Origin: a virus
Length of the DNA stretch: 29,169 nt
Reading direction: 5' to 3' (one strand)
Virus record (IMG/VR): IMGVR_UViG_3300021959_000278
Coordinates: 1 to 29,169 of that record
Shown: one piece after another, positions 15,465-24,389 of the stretch
Numbering within the stretch: position 1 is the first letter of the stretch
Layout: each line of letters opens with the position of its first letter
Position numbers and translations under genes: made by a program
Notes under the pieces: generated by a model
Told to the model about the DNA's origin: nothing
The model's database searches: none
The model's input: the letters and a program-made list of their open reading frames with translations, nothing else

Positions 15465-16019
15465 ATGACTACGAAAAAACCTAATGAACACTATGTAAAC
15501 AACAAAGAGTTCACTCAAGCAGTCTCCGAGTATAACAAAGCTGTTGCACTCGCAGAATCAAAGGGGAAAACCCCACCTAGAATGACTGAATACATAGGAG
15601 AGTGCATCTATAAGATTGCAACTCGTTTATCTACTCGGCCCAACTTTATCAATTATACTTACCGAGACGAAATGATTTGTGATGCAATTGAAAACTGTAT
15701 TCAGTACATCGGTAATTTCGATGCAGAAAAATCAGACAATGCATTTGCATACATTACACAGATTTGTTATTATGCATTTTTAAGAAGAATACAAAAAGAG
15801 AAAAAACAAGTTTACATCAAACAGAAAAGTATTCAAGAAGCTGGTATTCTTACCGAAGTTTTAGGAACACTAGATGGTTCTCATGATCCTGATTTAGTAA
15901 ACACTAATGTAGAGTGGTTACAAGAAAATATGAACCTTGTAGAGTACGAACCTAGAAAGGTCAAAAGAACAAAAACCAAAAAAAGCAAAAATAACTTAGA
16001 TAATTTTACAGAAGAATAA
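15465..16019 (+). CDS. 55: late transcription sigma factor (gp55-like)
   Basis: Starting at ATG 15465 the protein has 184 residues, the same as T4 gp55 (185). An upstream in-frame ATG at 15438 would place the start inside the promoter region. gp55 is a minimal sigma that directs host RNA polymerase to TATAAATA promoters together with the clamp gp45 and gp33. The core RMTEYIGECIYKIATRLSTR, then NFINYTYRDEMICDAIENC and NAFAYITQICYYAFLRRI, is the sigma region 2-like part of the family. KEKKQVYIKQKSIQEAG follows. The C-terminus is Lys/Thr-rich. The stop overlaps the gp47 start by 1 nt. Its presence supports all late promoters listed here. Confidence 0.93.
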   Translation: MTTKKPNEHYVNNKEFTQAVSEYNKAVALAESKGKTPPRMTEYIGECIYKIATRLSTRPNFINYTYRDEMICDAIENCIQYIGNFDAEKSDNAFAYITQICYYAFLRRIQKEKKQVYIKQKSIQEAGILTEVLGTLDGSHDPDLVNTNVEWLQENMNLVEYEPRKVKRTKTKKSKNNLDNFTEE

Positions 16020-17086
16020 TGCAAATAGCCATACTGAACGACACACACTGTGGAGTTCGTGGGGATATGATAGAAATGTCCAACTATCAAGGACGGTTCT
16101 ATAACGAAATATTTTTTCCATATCTAGACGAACACAACATCAAACACATCATTCACTTAGGTGATTACTTCGATAGACGAAAGTTCATCAACTTTGCATC
16201 CATGAAAGCAAACCTCAAACATTTCATAGAACCTATGAATGAAAGAGGTATCACAATGGATTTGATACTGGGTAATCACGATACTTATTATAAGAATACT
16301 AATGATGTCAATTCACCTGAGTTGTTATTATATAACCAACCTAATGTCAATGTTATATCAGAATGTATTACCAAAGAATACGATGGTTTCAATATTGCAT
16401 TAGTTCCTTGGATCAATAATGAAAACTATGCAGACAGTGTAGAATTTTTATTGGGGGCCGAGGCCTCGATTGCAATGGGACACTTTGAGATTGAGGGTGC
16501 ATTGATGCAGCCAGGCATGATGTGTCAACATGGACTTGATCATTCATATTTGAAAAGATTTGATAAAGTGTTCAGTGGTCACTTCCATCATAAATCAGAA
16601 GTCAAGAACATTCGTTATCTTGGTTCACAAATGCAATTCACATGGTCAGATTATGGTGATCAAAAATACTTTCATATTTTTGATACAGACACTCAAGAGA
16701 TATCACCTATTCATAATCCACTCACTATGTTTGAAAAGGCGTTCTATGATGATACTAAAGAAACTTTTGAAAGTATCACTAATGCAGATTATAGTAAGTA
16801 TGCAGGTAAGTTCACCAAAATCATTGTAGTCAATAAAGAGAACCCATATTGGTTTGATGCATTCTTAGATAGAATACACATGGTAAACCCTTTACATATA
16901 TCTGTAGTCGATGATAACAAACACATGGACTTTATGGATGATGAGGATATGGGTGATGTTGAAGACACACTTACCATTCTCACAAAGTACATCGATGGTC
17001 TTGATATCCAAGGAAAGAAAAAACCCCTTGCAGATTTGATGACTTCGTTGTATCATGAAGCATTGGATGAACACAATTATCTATGA
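16019..17086 (+). CDS. 47: recombination nuclease subunit gp47 (Mre11/SbcD-like)
   Basis: This 355-residue metallophosphoesterase pairs with gp46 to resect DNA ends for recombination-dependent replication. Metal ligands are visible in order: D8 and H10 (ILNDTH), D49 (HLGDYFD), N86/H87 (LGNHDTY), a histidine in IAMGHFEIEG near 160, and H188/H190 (SGHFHHK). This is the complete Mre11 set. T4 gp47 has 339 residues. The C-terminal 100 residues are more divergent and acidic (MDDEDMGDVEDTL). It overlaps gp55 by 1 nt and gp46 by 4 nt, so the complex subunits are translated together. Confidence 0.95.
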   Translation: MQIAILNDTHCGVRGDMIEMSNYQGRFYNEIFFPYLDEHNIKHIIHLGDYFDRRKFINFASMKANLKHFIEPMNERGITMDLILGNHDTYYKNTNDVNSPELLLYNQPNVNVISECITKEYDGFNIALVPWINNENYADSVEFLLGAEASIAMGHFEIEGALMQPGMMCQHGLDHSYLKRFDKVFSGHFHHKSEVKNIRYLGSQMQFTWSDYGDQKYFHIFDTDTQEISPIHNPLTMFEKAFYDDTKETFESITNADYSKYAGKFTKIIVVNKENPYWFDAFLDRIHMVNPLHISVVDDNKHMDFMDDEDMGDVEDTLTILTKYIDGLDIQGKKKPLADLMTSLYHEALDEHNYL

Positions 17087-18798
17087 TAAATTTCAAAACT
17101 ATAAGATATAAAAACTTATTGTCATCAGGAAATAAGTTTACAGAAATAGAATTAGACAAACACCAAACTACACTTATACTAGGTGAGAATGGTGCAGGGA
17201 AATCAACTATACTGGATGCACTTTGTTTTGCACTCTATGGTAAAGGTTTCCGTAATCTCAAAAAAGAACTTCTTATCAATTCCATCAATCAAAAAGAATT
17301 ACTCGTTGAGTTGGAATTTTCTGTTGGTAAGAAACAATACAAAGTCATTCGTGGTGCAAAACCAAATAAGTTTGAGTTATACACGAGTGGTGTCCTTATA
17401 AACCAAGATGCAACTATGAGAGACTATCAGGAACATTTGGAGAAGAACATTCTCAAAATGAGTTATAGATCGTTTACTCAGATTGCAATTCTTGGTTCTG
17501 CAAACTTCACACCTTTTATGCAGTTGAAGGCTGCTGAAAGAAGAAGACTTGTAGAAGATCTATTAGATATTTCAATCTTTAGTACTATGGGTGATATACT
17601 AAAGAAAAGAATTTCTAATCATACCGTTGAATTGAAAGAAACTAAACATGAAATTGCTATTCTAGAAGAAAGAATCAATGGTCTACATGAACAACAAAAT
17701 GCACTCCGTGAAAATCGTGATCAAAAACTCAAAAAGTTTGAGAACACCGTTGATGAAACCCAAACCAACATTGATAATCTCATGGAGAGAATAGATGAAA
17801 AGACGAAAAATGTGGTGGAGAAAAAATCCACTATCTCGGATGTCGATCCTCAGAAAGATAGACTCAAACAAGCAACTGACTTGGAGACTAAACTCAAAGA
17901 AAATTATAACAAGGCTAGGAAAGAGATTGAGTTTTACCAATCAAATGATGAATGTCCAACCTGTAAACAAGACATGGACGAGGAACACAAACAATCACAC
18001 ATAGAAGAGATCGACAAAAAGAAAGAAGAATTACAATCTGCAATTGAACAACTTGGTATCACTGTCAAAGAAACAAAAAAACGACTTGATGAAATACAAA
18101 GGATTCAAGATGAGATAGAAAAAGTACAAAAAGAGATCGGAATACTTCAAACAGAAGTTATGTCTAATCAAAAGTTCATTCAGAAAATACAAAAAGAAAT
18201 TGAAGATCTAAAAGCAGAAGAACACAATAATACCAATGTACAATCAAAGATTGAAGATAGTGAAGATGGGTTAGATATATTACATAAGAAATCCGAATCA
18301 CTCACACAACAAGGACACTACTTTGATATTGCACAAATGTTGCTTCGAGATCAAGGTGTCAAACAAAAGATCATCAAACAATATGTTCCGATCATGAACA
18401 AACTTATCAACAAGTATCTTGCATCACTAGAGTTCTTTGTGGGATTTGAATTGAATGAAGCCTTTGAAGAAACCATCAAGTCAAGATTTAGAGACGAGTT
18501 CAAATACGACAACTTCTCACAAGGTGAAAAGATGAGAATCGACCTTGCACTTCTATTCACATGGAGAGCCGTTGCAAGAATGAAGAACTCAGTGAACACC
18601 AACCTATTGATATTAGACGAAGTGTTTGACTCCTCACTTGATACACAAGGTACAGATGACTTCTTAAAACTTCTGAATACACTTACAGAGAAAACTAATG
18701 CATTCATTATATCTCATAAAGGGGATGCACTGTACGATAAGTTCAATGATGTCCTAAGATTTGAGAAATACAAGAACTTCAGTCGTCTTTCTGAATAA
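17083..18798 (+). CDS. 46: recombination nuclease subunit gp46 (Rad50/SbcC-like)
   Basis: This 571-residue SMC-type ATPase (T4 gp46 about 560) shows Walker A GENGAGKS at 34-41, long coiled coils from about 165 to 420, a zinc hook CPTCKQ with C291 and C294 at the coil tip, the ABC signature FSQGEKM at 478-484 and Walker B LLILDE at 508-513. The Q-loop lies near FTQIAILGSANFTPFM. All motifs for ATP-driven clamping with gp47 are intact. Its ATG overlaps the gp47 stop region by 4 nt. An AATAAATA element overlaps its stop codon region and faces the next gene. Confidence 0.96.
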   Translation: MINFKTIRYKNLLSSGNKFTEIELDKHQTTLILGENGAGKSTILDALCFALYGKGFRNLKKELLINSINQKELLVELEFSVGKKQYKVIRGAKPNKFELYTSGVLINQDATMRDYQEHLEKNILKMSYRSFTQIAILGSANFTPFMQLKAAERRRLVEDLLDISIFSTMGDILKKRISNHTVELKETKHEIAILEERINGLHEQQNALRENRDQKLKKFENTVDETQTNIDNLMERIDEKTKNVVEKKSTISDVDPQKDRLKQATDLETKLKENYNKARKEIEFYQSNDECPTCKQDMDEEHKQSHIEEIDKKKEELQSAIEQLGITVKETKKRLDEIQRIQDEIEKVQKEIGILQTEVMSNQKFIQKIQKEIEDLKAEEHNNTNVQSKIEDSEDGLDILHKKSESLTQQGHYFDIAQMLLRDQGVKQKIIKQYVPIMNKLINKYLASLEFFVGFELNEAFEETIKSRFRDEFKYDNFSQGEKMRIDLALLFTWRAVARMKNSVNTNLLILDEVFDSSLDTQGTDDFLKLLNTLTEKTNAFIISHKGDALYDKFNDVLRFEKYKNFSRLSE

Positions 18799-18801
18799 AT
18801 A
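18794..18801 (+). promoter_or_regulatory. candidate late promoter at the start of the 484-residue gene
   Basis: AATAAATA ends 5 nt before the ATG at 18807. With normal spacing the transcript would begin at the A of the ATG. The geometry is the same as at gp20 (5558-5565). Confidence 0.6.
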
Positions 18802-18806
18802 GTAGT

Positions 18807-20261
18807 ATGAAAACATTTTCAGAGTATTCAAATCCACCACTAGACAAACTTACACTTCGTGAAGATACAAATACATTTGATTTCAAAATTCTAAGTAAGT
18901 TCAAGACTACCATAGAATCAAAAAAATTTGTAAAAGTGGAAGTAGAAAGAACACCTCAGAGAACAGAGGTACGACAAGCTCTAATGGACACTCTTGCAAA
19001 AAACAATATTGCATGTAAGTTAGTAGATTTGGGATCTAAATCATCCTTTGATGGTGTTGAAACAGAAGATGGAACTGTTTTTTATTTCAAAGCTGCAAAA
19101 GGTGGAAGCGGTGGTGAACCTAATGCAACACAATGGGAAGCAATCATATCCGTTGCAGTGAATAAACTTATTGGTGTATCCTCATGGAACCGTGGAAAGG
19201 ATTGGAACATTGCACAAGGGTTTTGGGATGATTATGAAAAAAGTGCAATAGGTATAGGAACTAATCTTCTCAGAGAAATTACAGGTATTGATAAGTTAGA
19301 GGGAGTAGGTTCATCTAAACTTCCAACCAACAAACTATGGAAAAGTTCAGATGGAACACCTAAAACAGATATCCATTCTAGTAAAGTTAACATATCACTA
19401 AAGAAAAAAGGTGGTTCACAGTTGATGTCAGGTAAACGAGACGAGGCAATATCAACTGTTGAAGCTGCAATGAGAACTTATGGTTCAAGTAGTGCAGGTC
19501 AGAAAACTGTAGAGAACCTACTCAAAACAATGGAAGAAAAGATGATATCTCTTTCAGAAAAGGACTCTGTTACAAAGATAGACAAACTAAGAGATAAAAC
19601 AAAACTAACTCAAAAAGAAGTTGAACAAATTGCAGAACTTGATCAGGTAAGACTTGATGCAAAAGAAATCAATAATGAAATGGATAAGGTATTCAAAGAT
19701 ATGTTATTCAAGGCACATTTCTGTTTTGAAGCTGCATCAGGTGCTGAAAAATTTCAACCCTCACCACTAGGTATTGCACATCAGATCATCACATTTGATG
19801 ACAGTGCAGGTAAGGTTTATAACAAACTTGTATTAGATAGTCCTGAGGGTGCAGGAATGAAACTTGCAAGAAGTAATAATTTTTATGTTTCTTTCAAATC
19901 AAGTGCAGGATCAGCACCTTATCTTGCATTTAGAAGTAAAAAGTTATCAGTTCCAATTACTGAGACATTTAGAAACATAGTTTTTGAAGAAATGAATAAG
20001 TCAAAACTTTTGACTGAAGATTTTCAAAAACTAAATGAATGGCAAGTGTTTCAAAAGTTAGGTCAAAAAATCAAAGACATTTCTGTAGATACAGTAAATA
20101 TGTTCAAAAAAGTATTTGATGCAATAATGGAAAGAGTGAAAAAGGCATTCAATTACATTTTGACACTAGGAAGAAGAATGATTGCAACACTGTTGAATTT
20201 TTTTGGTGTTTCAATTTCAGGTGTGAGTATAAGTGGTGGTGGAGACTACCCATTAGCATAA
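18807..20261 (+). CDS. 484-residue protein with PD-(D/E)XK-like signature and possible capsid-targeting leader
   Basis: I do not recognise a family by name. The N-terminus MKTFSEYSNPPLDKLTLRED resembles the MKTYQEF-type leaders that send T4 internal proteins into the prohead, and LRE at 17-19 fits the gp21 cut rule. Residues 105-201 show the residue order of PD-(D/E)XK nucleases: E111 on a helix (TQWEAIISVAVNKL), then TPKTDI with D188, then VNISLKKKGG with S197-x-K199, followed by GGSQLMSG. The middle (about 235-300) is a coiled coil. The C-terminus (about 425-475) is basic then hydrophobic (MIATLLNFFGVSISG). No ribosome site is seen. It may be a packaged, injected nuclease; this is inference. 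It opens the accessory island between gp46 and gp45. Confidence 0.65.
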   Translation: MKTFSEYSNPPLDKLTLREDTNTFDFKILSKFKTTIESKKFVKVEVERTPQRTEVRQALMDTLAKNNIACKLVDLGSKSSFDGVETEDGTVFYFKAAKGGSGGEPNATQWEAIISVAVNKLIGVSSWNRGKDWNIAQGFWDDYEKSAIGIGTNLLREITGIDKLEGVGSSKLPTNKLWKSSDGTPKTDIHSSKVNISLKKKGGSQLMSGKRDEAISTVEAAMRTYGSSSAGQKTVENLLKTMEEKMISLSEKDSVTKIDKLRDKTKLTQKEVEQIAELDQVRLDAKEINNEMDKVFKDMLFKAHFCFEAASGAEKFQPSPLGIAHQIITFDDSAGKVYNKLVLDSPEGAGMKLARSNNFYVSFKSSAGSAPYLAFRSKKLSVPITETFRNIVFEEMNKSKLLTEDFQKLNEWQVFQKLGQKIKDISVDTVNMFKKVFDAIMERVKKAFNYILTLGRRMIATLLNFFGVSISGVSISGGGDYPLA

Positions 20262-20270
20262 GGATATATA

Positions 20271-20897
20271 ATGTATGAATTAATTAATGAAGCAAGTAAG
20301 GTTCTAAGAACCCCCCCACAATTATTTGACTTTGAGACAAGAACAGATGCAAAAGAAATTGCAGAAGCACTTTCTAATGCAATGATTAGGTTTGGTGGAA
20401 TAGGTTTGAGTGCAAACCAAGTTGGATTAGACGCAAGAGTGTTTGTTATGAAAACAAATGACAAGGGTATTGTAGCATTCTTCAATCCACAAATCAAAAA
20501 AATATCTCAAGAAACAGACCTAATGAAAGAGGGATGTTTATCCTTTCCTGATATCTATCTAATGATTACTAGATCTAAATTTATTGAACTTGAATATCAG
20601 GATGTTGAGGGAGAAACACACACTGTTCAGTTAGAGGGTCTTGCAGCTCGTTGTGTGCAACATGAGATTGATCATCTAAACGGTATTCTATTCTTACAAA
20701 GAGCATCAAGACTGAAACTTGAAAGAGCATTGAAGGTTAGACCTAAAGAACAGAAAAAAAGAATAGAATTTGAGAAAAGAATGGCTATTGCAAGACATCT
20801 TCAAAAATTAGAACAAGAGAAAGCAGAAAGACAAAATGAAGAAAGTGAAATTCAAAATACTGACAGTCAACCAAGTTCTGTCGCAACAGGAAGCTGA
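20271..20897 (+). CDS. def: peptide deformylase
   Basis: This 208-residue enzyme removes the formyl group from the initiator methionine of new proteins. All three family motifs are intact: GIGLSANQ at 43-50 (motif 1, with Ser for the usual Ala), EGCLS at 87-91 with metal ligand C89, and HEIDH at 131-135 with ligands H131 and H135 and catalytic E132. The catalytic domain ends near 155. A further 50 residues form a highly charged helix (EKRMAIARHLQKLEQEKAER) absent from short phage deformylases. AAGGA stands 6 nt upstream of the start. The last 62 nt overlap the next gene in another frame. Phage deformylases are known from marine T4-like phages and may favour processing of phage proteins. Confidence 0.93.
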   Translation: MYELINEASKVLRTPPQLFDFETRTDAKEIAEALSNAMIRFGGIGLSANQVGLDARVFVMKTNDKGIVAFFNPQIKKISQETDLMKEGCLSFPDIYLMITRSKFIELEYQDVEGETHTVQLEGLAARCVQHEIDHLNGILFLQRASRLKLERALKVRPKEQKKRIEFEKRMAIARHLQKLEQEKAERQNEESEIQNTDSQPSSVATGS

Positions 20898-21459
20898 CCG
20901 TCTCATTTACTGGAGTGCAACCCACACACATAAAAGAGCGTTGGGTGATGGTTCAGACTACACTGGATATAACAAGGTACACATAAAGGATCATTGGGTT
21001 AGAGATACACTCAATGCACTAGAGTGTATTGCAATCACTGAAATCAGAAAGGAAACGGATCAAATAGTTTTCCCTGAAATGACTACTATTACAGAATGGC
21101 CTATAGGTGGAATTCAAGAACCTCATACAGACATCTACACTAACTCAGAAATAGAGAGTGATACTAAAGATCCTAACCCAAGTAGAGAGTGGACTGCAAT
21201 AGTTTACCTCAATACCAACTACACTGGGGGAAGAACTTATTTTCCACCTAGTGATTATAACTCAATACTATACACACACCAACCTGAGACTTGTCAGATG
21301 ATATTATTTCAGGGTATCTATCACCCCCATGGGGTAGAAAAAGTGTTTAGAAATTCTAGACACACAGTTGCAATGTGGTTTACCACAAATAAAGATCGCA
21401 TTCTAACAGATTACATCACCGAAGATCTTTCCCTAGATCAATTCACCCTAAGAAAATAA
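20836..21459 (+). CDS. 2OG-Fe(II) oxygenase, prolyl-4-hydroxylase-like
   Basis: The 207-residue protein carries the iron triad H97 and D99 (PHTDIY) and H165 (YHPHGV), with R175 (NSRHTVAMWF) for 2-oxoglutarate. The double-stranded beta-helix strands AIVYLNTNYTGGRTYFP and CQMILFQGIYHPHG are typical of prolyl-4-hydroxylase-like enzymes. It differs from the PKHD-type enzyme at 12548 and is not a recent duplicate. The ATG used here overlaps deformylase by 62 nt; a later start would remove the first strands, so the overlap seems real. Substrate unknown. No terminator follows, but a strong early-type promoter begins about 20 nt after the stop. Confidence 0.87.
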   Translation: MKKVKFKILTVNQVLSQQEADRLIYWSATHTHKRALGDGSDYTGYNKVHIKDHWVRDTLNALECIAITEIRKETDQIVFPEMTTITEWPIGGIQEPHTDIYTNSEIESDTKDPNPSREWTAIVYLNTNYTGGRTYFPPSDYNSILYTHQPETCQMILFQGIYHPHGVEKVFRNSRHTVAMWFTTNKDRILTDYITEDLSLDQFTLRK

Positions 21460-21482
21460 TTTATCTTTTTTCTCTCTAGGGG

Positions 21483-21512
21483 TTGACAATACCCCCTACT
21501 TTTTTATATAAT
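21483..21512 (+). promoter_or_regulatory. sigma70-type early promoter (first of three)
   Basis: TTGACA (21483-21488), 18 nt, TATAAT (21507-21512). The surrounding bases, GGTTGACAATA before and CTTTTTTATATAATTAAAA with ATGATGAG after, recur almost unchanged at 24390. It should be read by unmodified host RNA polymerase early in infection. Confidence 0.9.
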
Positions 21513-21540
21513 TAAAACATGATGAGAAAAGGAGATAAAA

Positions 21541-21744
21541 ATGTCACATTTTAGTAAACAAATACTTGCAGACAGAGCAGTTGATGATGCAATCGCTCTA
21601 GTCGATACATTTTCTGATATGAAAGTAAAACAAGTCCTTCACCTAAACTTTGGTGTTAGGGATGGAGATAGAGACGACCTAGTAGAATTCATTGCAAATG
21701 ATTTCTTCAACGACTACATGAATGCCCCTACCCCACATGGGTAA
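21541..21744 (+). CDS. small early protein, function unknown
   Basis: This 67-residue acidic protein begins MSHFSKQILADRAVDDAIAL, with AAAAGGAG 6-7 nt before the start and its own near-consensus promoter. It reads as two helices joined by a short beta segment (QVLHLNFGVRDGDRDDLVEF), ending NDYMNAPTPHG. No motif is recognised. A second promoter of the same type follows 35 nt later, so this gene forms a one-gene early unit. Small, strongly expressed early phage proteins often bind host regulators, but nothing here names a target. Confidence 0.75.
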   Translation: MSHFSKQILADRAVDDAIALVDTFSDMKVKQVLHLNFGVRDGDRDDLVEFIANDFFNDYMNAPTPHG

Positions 21745-21778
21745 GGGTAAGTCTTTGTTTTTCAAGGAAATAAAAAAC

Positions 21779-21808
21779 TTGACAATACCCTTCACTTTTT
21801 AGTATACT
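21779..21808 (+). promoter_or_regulatory. sigma70-type early promoter (second of three)
   Basis: TTGACA (21779-21784), 18 nt, TATACT (21803-21808), with the same TTGACAATACCC upstream half as the first. The ATG of the CobT-like gene is only 8 nt past the -10, so this transcript would be leaderless or nearly so. Confidence 0.8.
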
Positions 21809-21815
21809 TAATATT

Positions 21816-24107
21816 ATGGAAAACCTAAGAACACAAAAAGACAATCTTGCCAAACTAATGGCCACTGAGAACCTGACTATCGTGCATAGGAAAATCCCTA
21901 CTGCATATTTTGATATCAAAAACAGAGTTCTTGCTTGTCCTATTCTAAAGGACGATATCTCACCTGAACTTTATGACTTGTTTATGGGTCATGAAGTATC
22001 ACATGCATTACACACACCTTTTGAGGGATTACACTCTACTCTCAAAGAAAATAGAACTCTCAAGGGATACCTCAATGTTGTTGAGGATGTCAGAATTGAG
22101 AAAATGATCAAAGAGAAGTATGCAGGTCTTAGAAAGTCTTTCTTCAAAGCATACAATGAATTGATGAACATGGACTTCTTTAGTCTAAAAGGTAGAAACC
22201 TACAAGAACTTTCGTTGATTGATAAGATCAACTTGCTCACTAAAGTTGGTTCAAGGGTCAACATCAAACTGACTGACAAAGAACAGGAGTTTTTAGACTG
22301 GTCTTATAGATGTCAGACTTGGGAAGATGTTGTTGAATGTGCAACTGCGATTTATGAATACTCTAAAGAGAATGAAACAAGAACAAAAGAAGATGAGGAA
22401 ATCAAAGGATCATTTGAATACGACATAGAAGAAAGTGATGATGAAGTTGATCTAGGTGAAGAAGATTATCCTTTTGAGCCATACACTGGTGAAGAAGATG
22501 ATGATATAGAAGAAAGTGATATAGAACTAGATGAAACTCAACAATCAACAGTGCATGATCATTCTGCTGGTTCTCAATTTGATGATGAAGATGGTGCAAG
22601 AGAAGCTCTTACCGAATACAATGCACATGAAAACGAAGATACTCTTTACAGCACAGAGAACAGGATCAGAACACAAATTGATTTGAGAAAAGAATGGAAA
22701 GAAGTAAAAAACCAAGAGGTTATTGTTCCTAACAAAGAGTTCAACAGTGATTGGTCTAAGTTTTGGAATTCACCTACAGATGATTACAGTTATAGATGGG
22801 GTGCCTACAGTGTAGGTGATGGATACAATCTTGCAAAGAAAACTTCTAACATCATAGAGTTGAAAAACAAAAAGACCGTTATGCACATGGTCAAAGAATT
22901 TGAAATGAGACAATCAGCTGCTATAAGTGCAAAAGCATATACTGGTAAAACTGGTCAACTTGATATGAACAGACTTGCAAAATATCAGATTGTTGATGAT
23001 GTTTTCAAAAGAGCAGTCTACCTTCCTGAAGGTAAAAATCATGGTATCACAGTGTTGATAGATTGGTCAGGTTCTATTTCAAATGTAGTTCCTGATTTAT
23101 TAGAACAAGCAATCATTCTCACAATGTTTTGTAGAAAAGCACAGATACCTCACAGAGTATATCTTTTTACTGATAGTTATGGTAAAAGAGATCTAGGTAT
23201 GAGTACAAACCTTATTGAAATATTCTCAAACGAACAGAGTTCAAGAGACTACAAACAAAGTTTACTCAATGTAAGTGCATTATATAACGCACATGCTTTT
23301 AGTGATAGAGGATGGAGAGGATACGAAAAGTTCAAAGCAAAATGGGAAGGACACTTCAAAGAAGCACTCAAAGTAGATGATAGTACAAGATGGGTGCAGA
23401 TACCACATTTTGTTCAAGGTCGTTATCATTTAGGTGGAACACCTTTAGATGCATCACTTGTGTATTTGAGAGAAACTTTACCTAAGTTCAACAAACAATA
23501 TAGCATTGAGAAATCTATACTAACCGTTATTACAGATGGTGAAAGTCATAGTTCAAGATTATTCAGTAGAGATAAAGTTCAAGAACAAATCCAAGATCAA
23601 ACTGTTGAGGGAACAAATCATTATACACCTGTTGAGATTGAGATCATTGATCCTTACAATAACAAAGTTTATCCGATTGTAAAACCTGTTGGAAAATACA
23701 ATGGTTCTTCAAACTTCAGAACAACCCAACATATTTTAGAATGGATTTCTAAATCTTGTAATGTAAGTTGCACTGGATACTTTATTGGAACATCAAGAAA
23801 TGATTTCTACCACATCTATGATAAAATTAGGGAAGATAGTCGAATTAACTCTGAAAACCATTCATACATGAGATTTGATGAATGGTATAAAGTTGCAAAA
23901 AAAGAAGGTCAGGTTGCAAACATAAAAGGATATAACAAAATGTTCATTACAAGTGCAAACCTAATCAAAGTAGATGATGAGGATACACTAGATGATAAAT
24001 TCATTGGAGCTACAAAAACCTCAGTGCTTGCAGCTTTCAAAAGAAACAGAAAATCAAAAACAACATCAAGGTTCCTAACTAACGAATTTATAAAGGAGAT
24101 ATCATAA
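21816..24107 (+). CDS. CobT-like protein with HExxH and VWA domains
   Basis: The 763-residue protein has three parts. The N-terminal region carries HEVSH at 59-63 (FMGHEVSHALHT) followed by NVVEDVRIEKM near 90-100, a zincin-like arrangement of HExxH plus a downstream Glu. Residues about 185-265 are a very acidic linker. The C-terminal half is a von Willebrand A domain with MIDAS motif DWSGS at 416-420, a Thr in GGTPLDASL near 543, and ITDGES with D574. This layout resembles CobT-type partners of MoxR/CobS AAA+ ATPases, and such an ATPase lies two genes downstream. A cobalamin role is not implied. It is followed with 1-nt overlap by the Cys4 gene. Confidence 0.85.
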   Translation: MENLRTQKDNLAKLMATENLTIVHRKIPTAYFDIKNRVLACPILKDDISPELYDLFMGHEVSHALHTPFEGLHSTLKENRTLKGYLNVVEDVRIEKMIKEKYAGLRKSFFKAYNELMNMDFFSLKGRNLQELSLIDKINLLTKVGSRVNIKLTDKEQEFLDWSYRCQTWEDVVECATAIYEYSKENETRTKEDEEIKGSFEYDIEESDDEVDLGEEDYPFEPYTGEEDDDIEESDIELDETQQSTVHDHSAGSQFDDEDGAREALTEYNAHENEDTLYSTENRIRTQIDLRKEWKEVKNQEVIVPNKEFNSDWSKFWNSPTDDYSYRWGAYSVGDGYNLAKKTSNIIELKNKKTVMHMVKEFEMRQSAAISAKAYTGKTGQLDMNRLAKYQIVDDVFKRAVYLPEGKNHGITVLIDWSGSISNVVPDLLEQAIILTMFCRKAQIPHRVYLFTDSYGKRDLGMSTNLIEIFSNEQSSRDYKQSLLNVSALYNAHAFSDRGWRGYEKFKAKWEGHFKEALKVDDSTRWVQIPHFVQGRYHLGGTPLDASLVYLRETLPKFNKQYSIEKSILTVITDGESHSSRLFSRDKVQEQIQDQTVEGTNHYTPVEIEIIDPYNNKVYPIVKPVGKYNGSSNFRTTQHILEWISKSCNVSCTGYFIGTSRNDFYHIYDKIREDSRINSENHSYMRFDEWYKVAKKEGQVANIKGYNKMFITSANLIKVDDEDTLDDKFIGATKTSVLAAFKRNRKSKTTSRFLTNEFIKEIS

Positions 24108-24385
24108 TGGGAATAAATGCAATACAATTAGATACAGATTACTACTGGGGAACCATGTCGGATGGTGCATACAACAAGTTTGCAGATGCAGTTCAAGATG
24201 TCGGGCCTAGTCCTTGTAAAAAGTTTGATTGTCCTAGACAATCTCTTTGTGCAACGGAAGGAGTAGAATGTAAAGCTTTTAGGTTTTGGGTAAACAATGG
24301 ATCATTAGAAACCTATTCTTTAAAAGAGGATAAGAAGATTTCTATTGAGAAAGATATCCAAAGAATTTTGAGAAATTGTGAATAA
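24107..24385 (+). CDS. small Cys4 protein, function unknown
   Basis: The 92-residue protein overlaps the CobT-like stop by 1 nt (TAATG), with AAGGAG upstream in the coding end. Four cysteines lie in a compact cluster, C37, C42, C48 and C55 (PCKKFDCPRQSLCATEGVEC), suggesting a zinc or iron-sulfur site. The N-terminus is DTDYYWGTMSDGAYNKFADA and the C-terminus is a charged helix. It is sandwiched between the VWA protein and the AAA+ ATPase, so it may be a partner of that pair. I know no named family. Confidence 0.75.
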   Translation: MGINAIQLDTDYYWGTMSDGAYNKFADAVQDVGPSPCKKFDCPRQSLCATEGVECKAFRFWVNNGSLETYSLKEDKKISIEKDIQRILRNCE

Positions 24386-24389
24386 AGGG

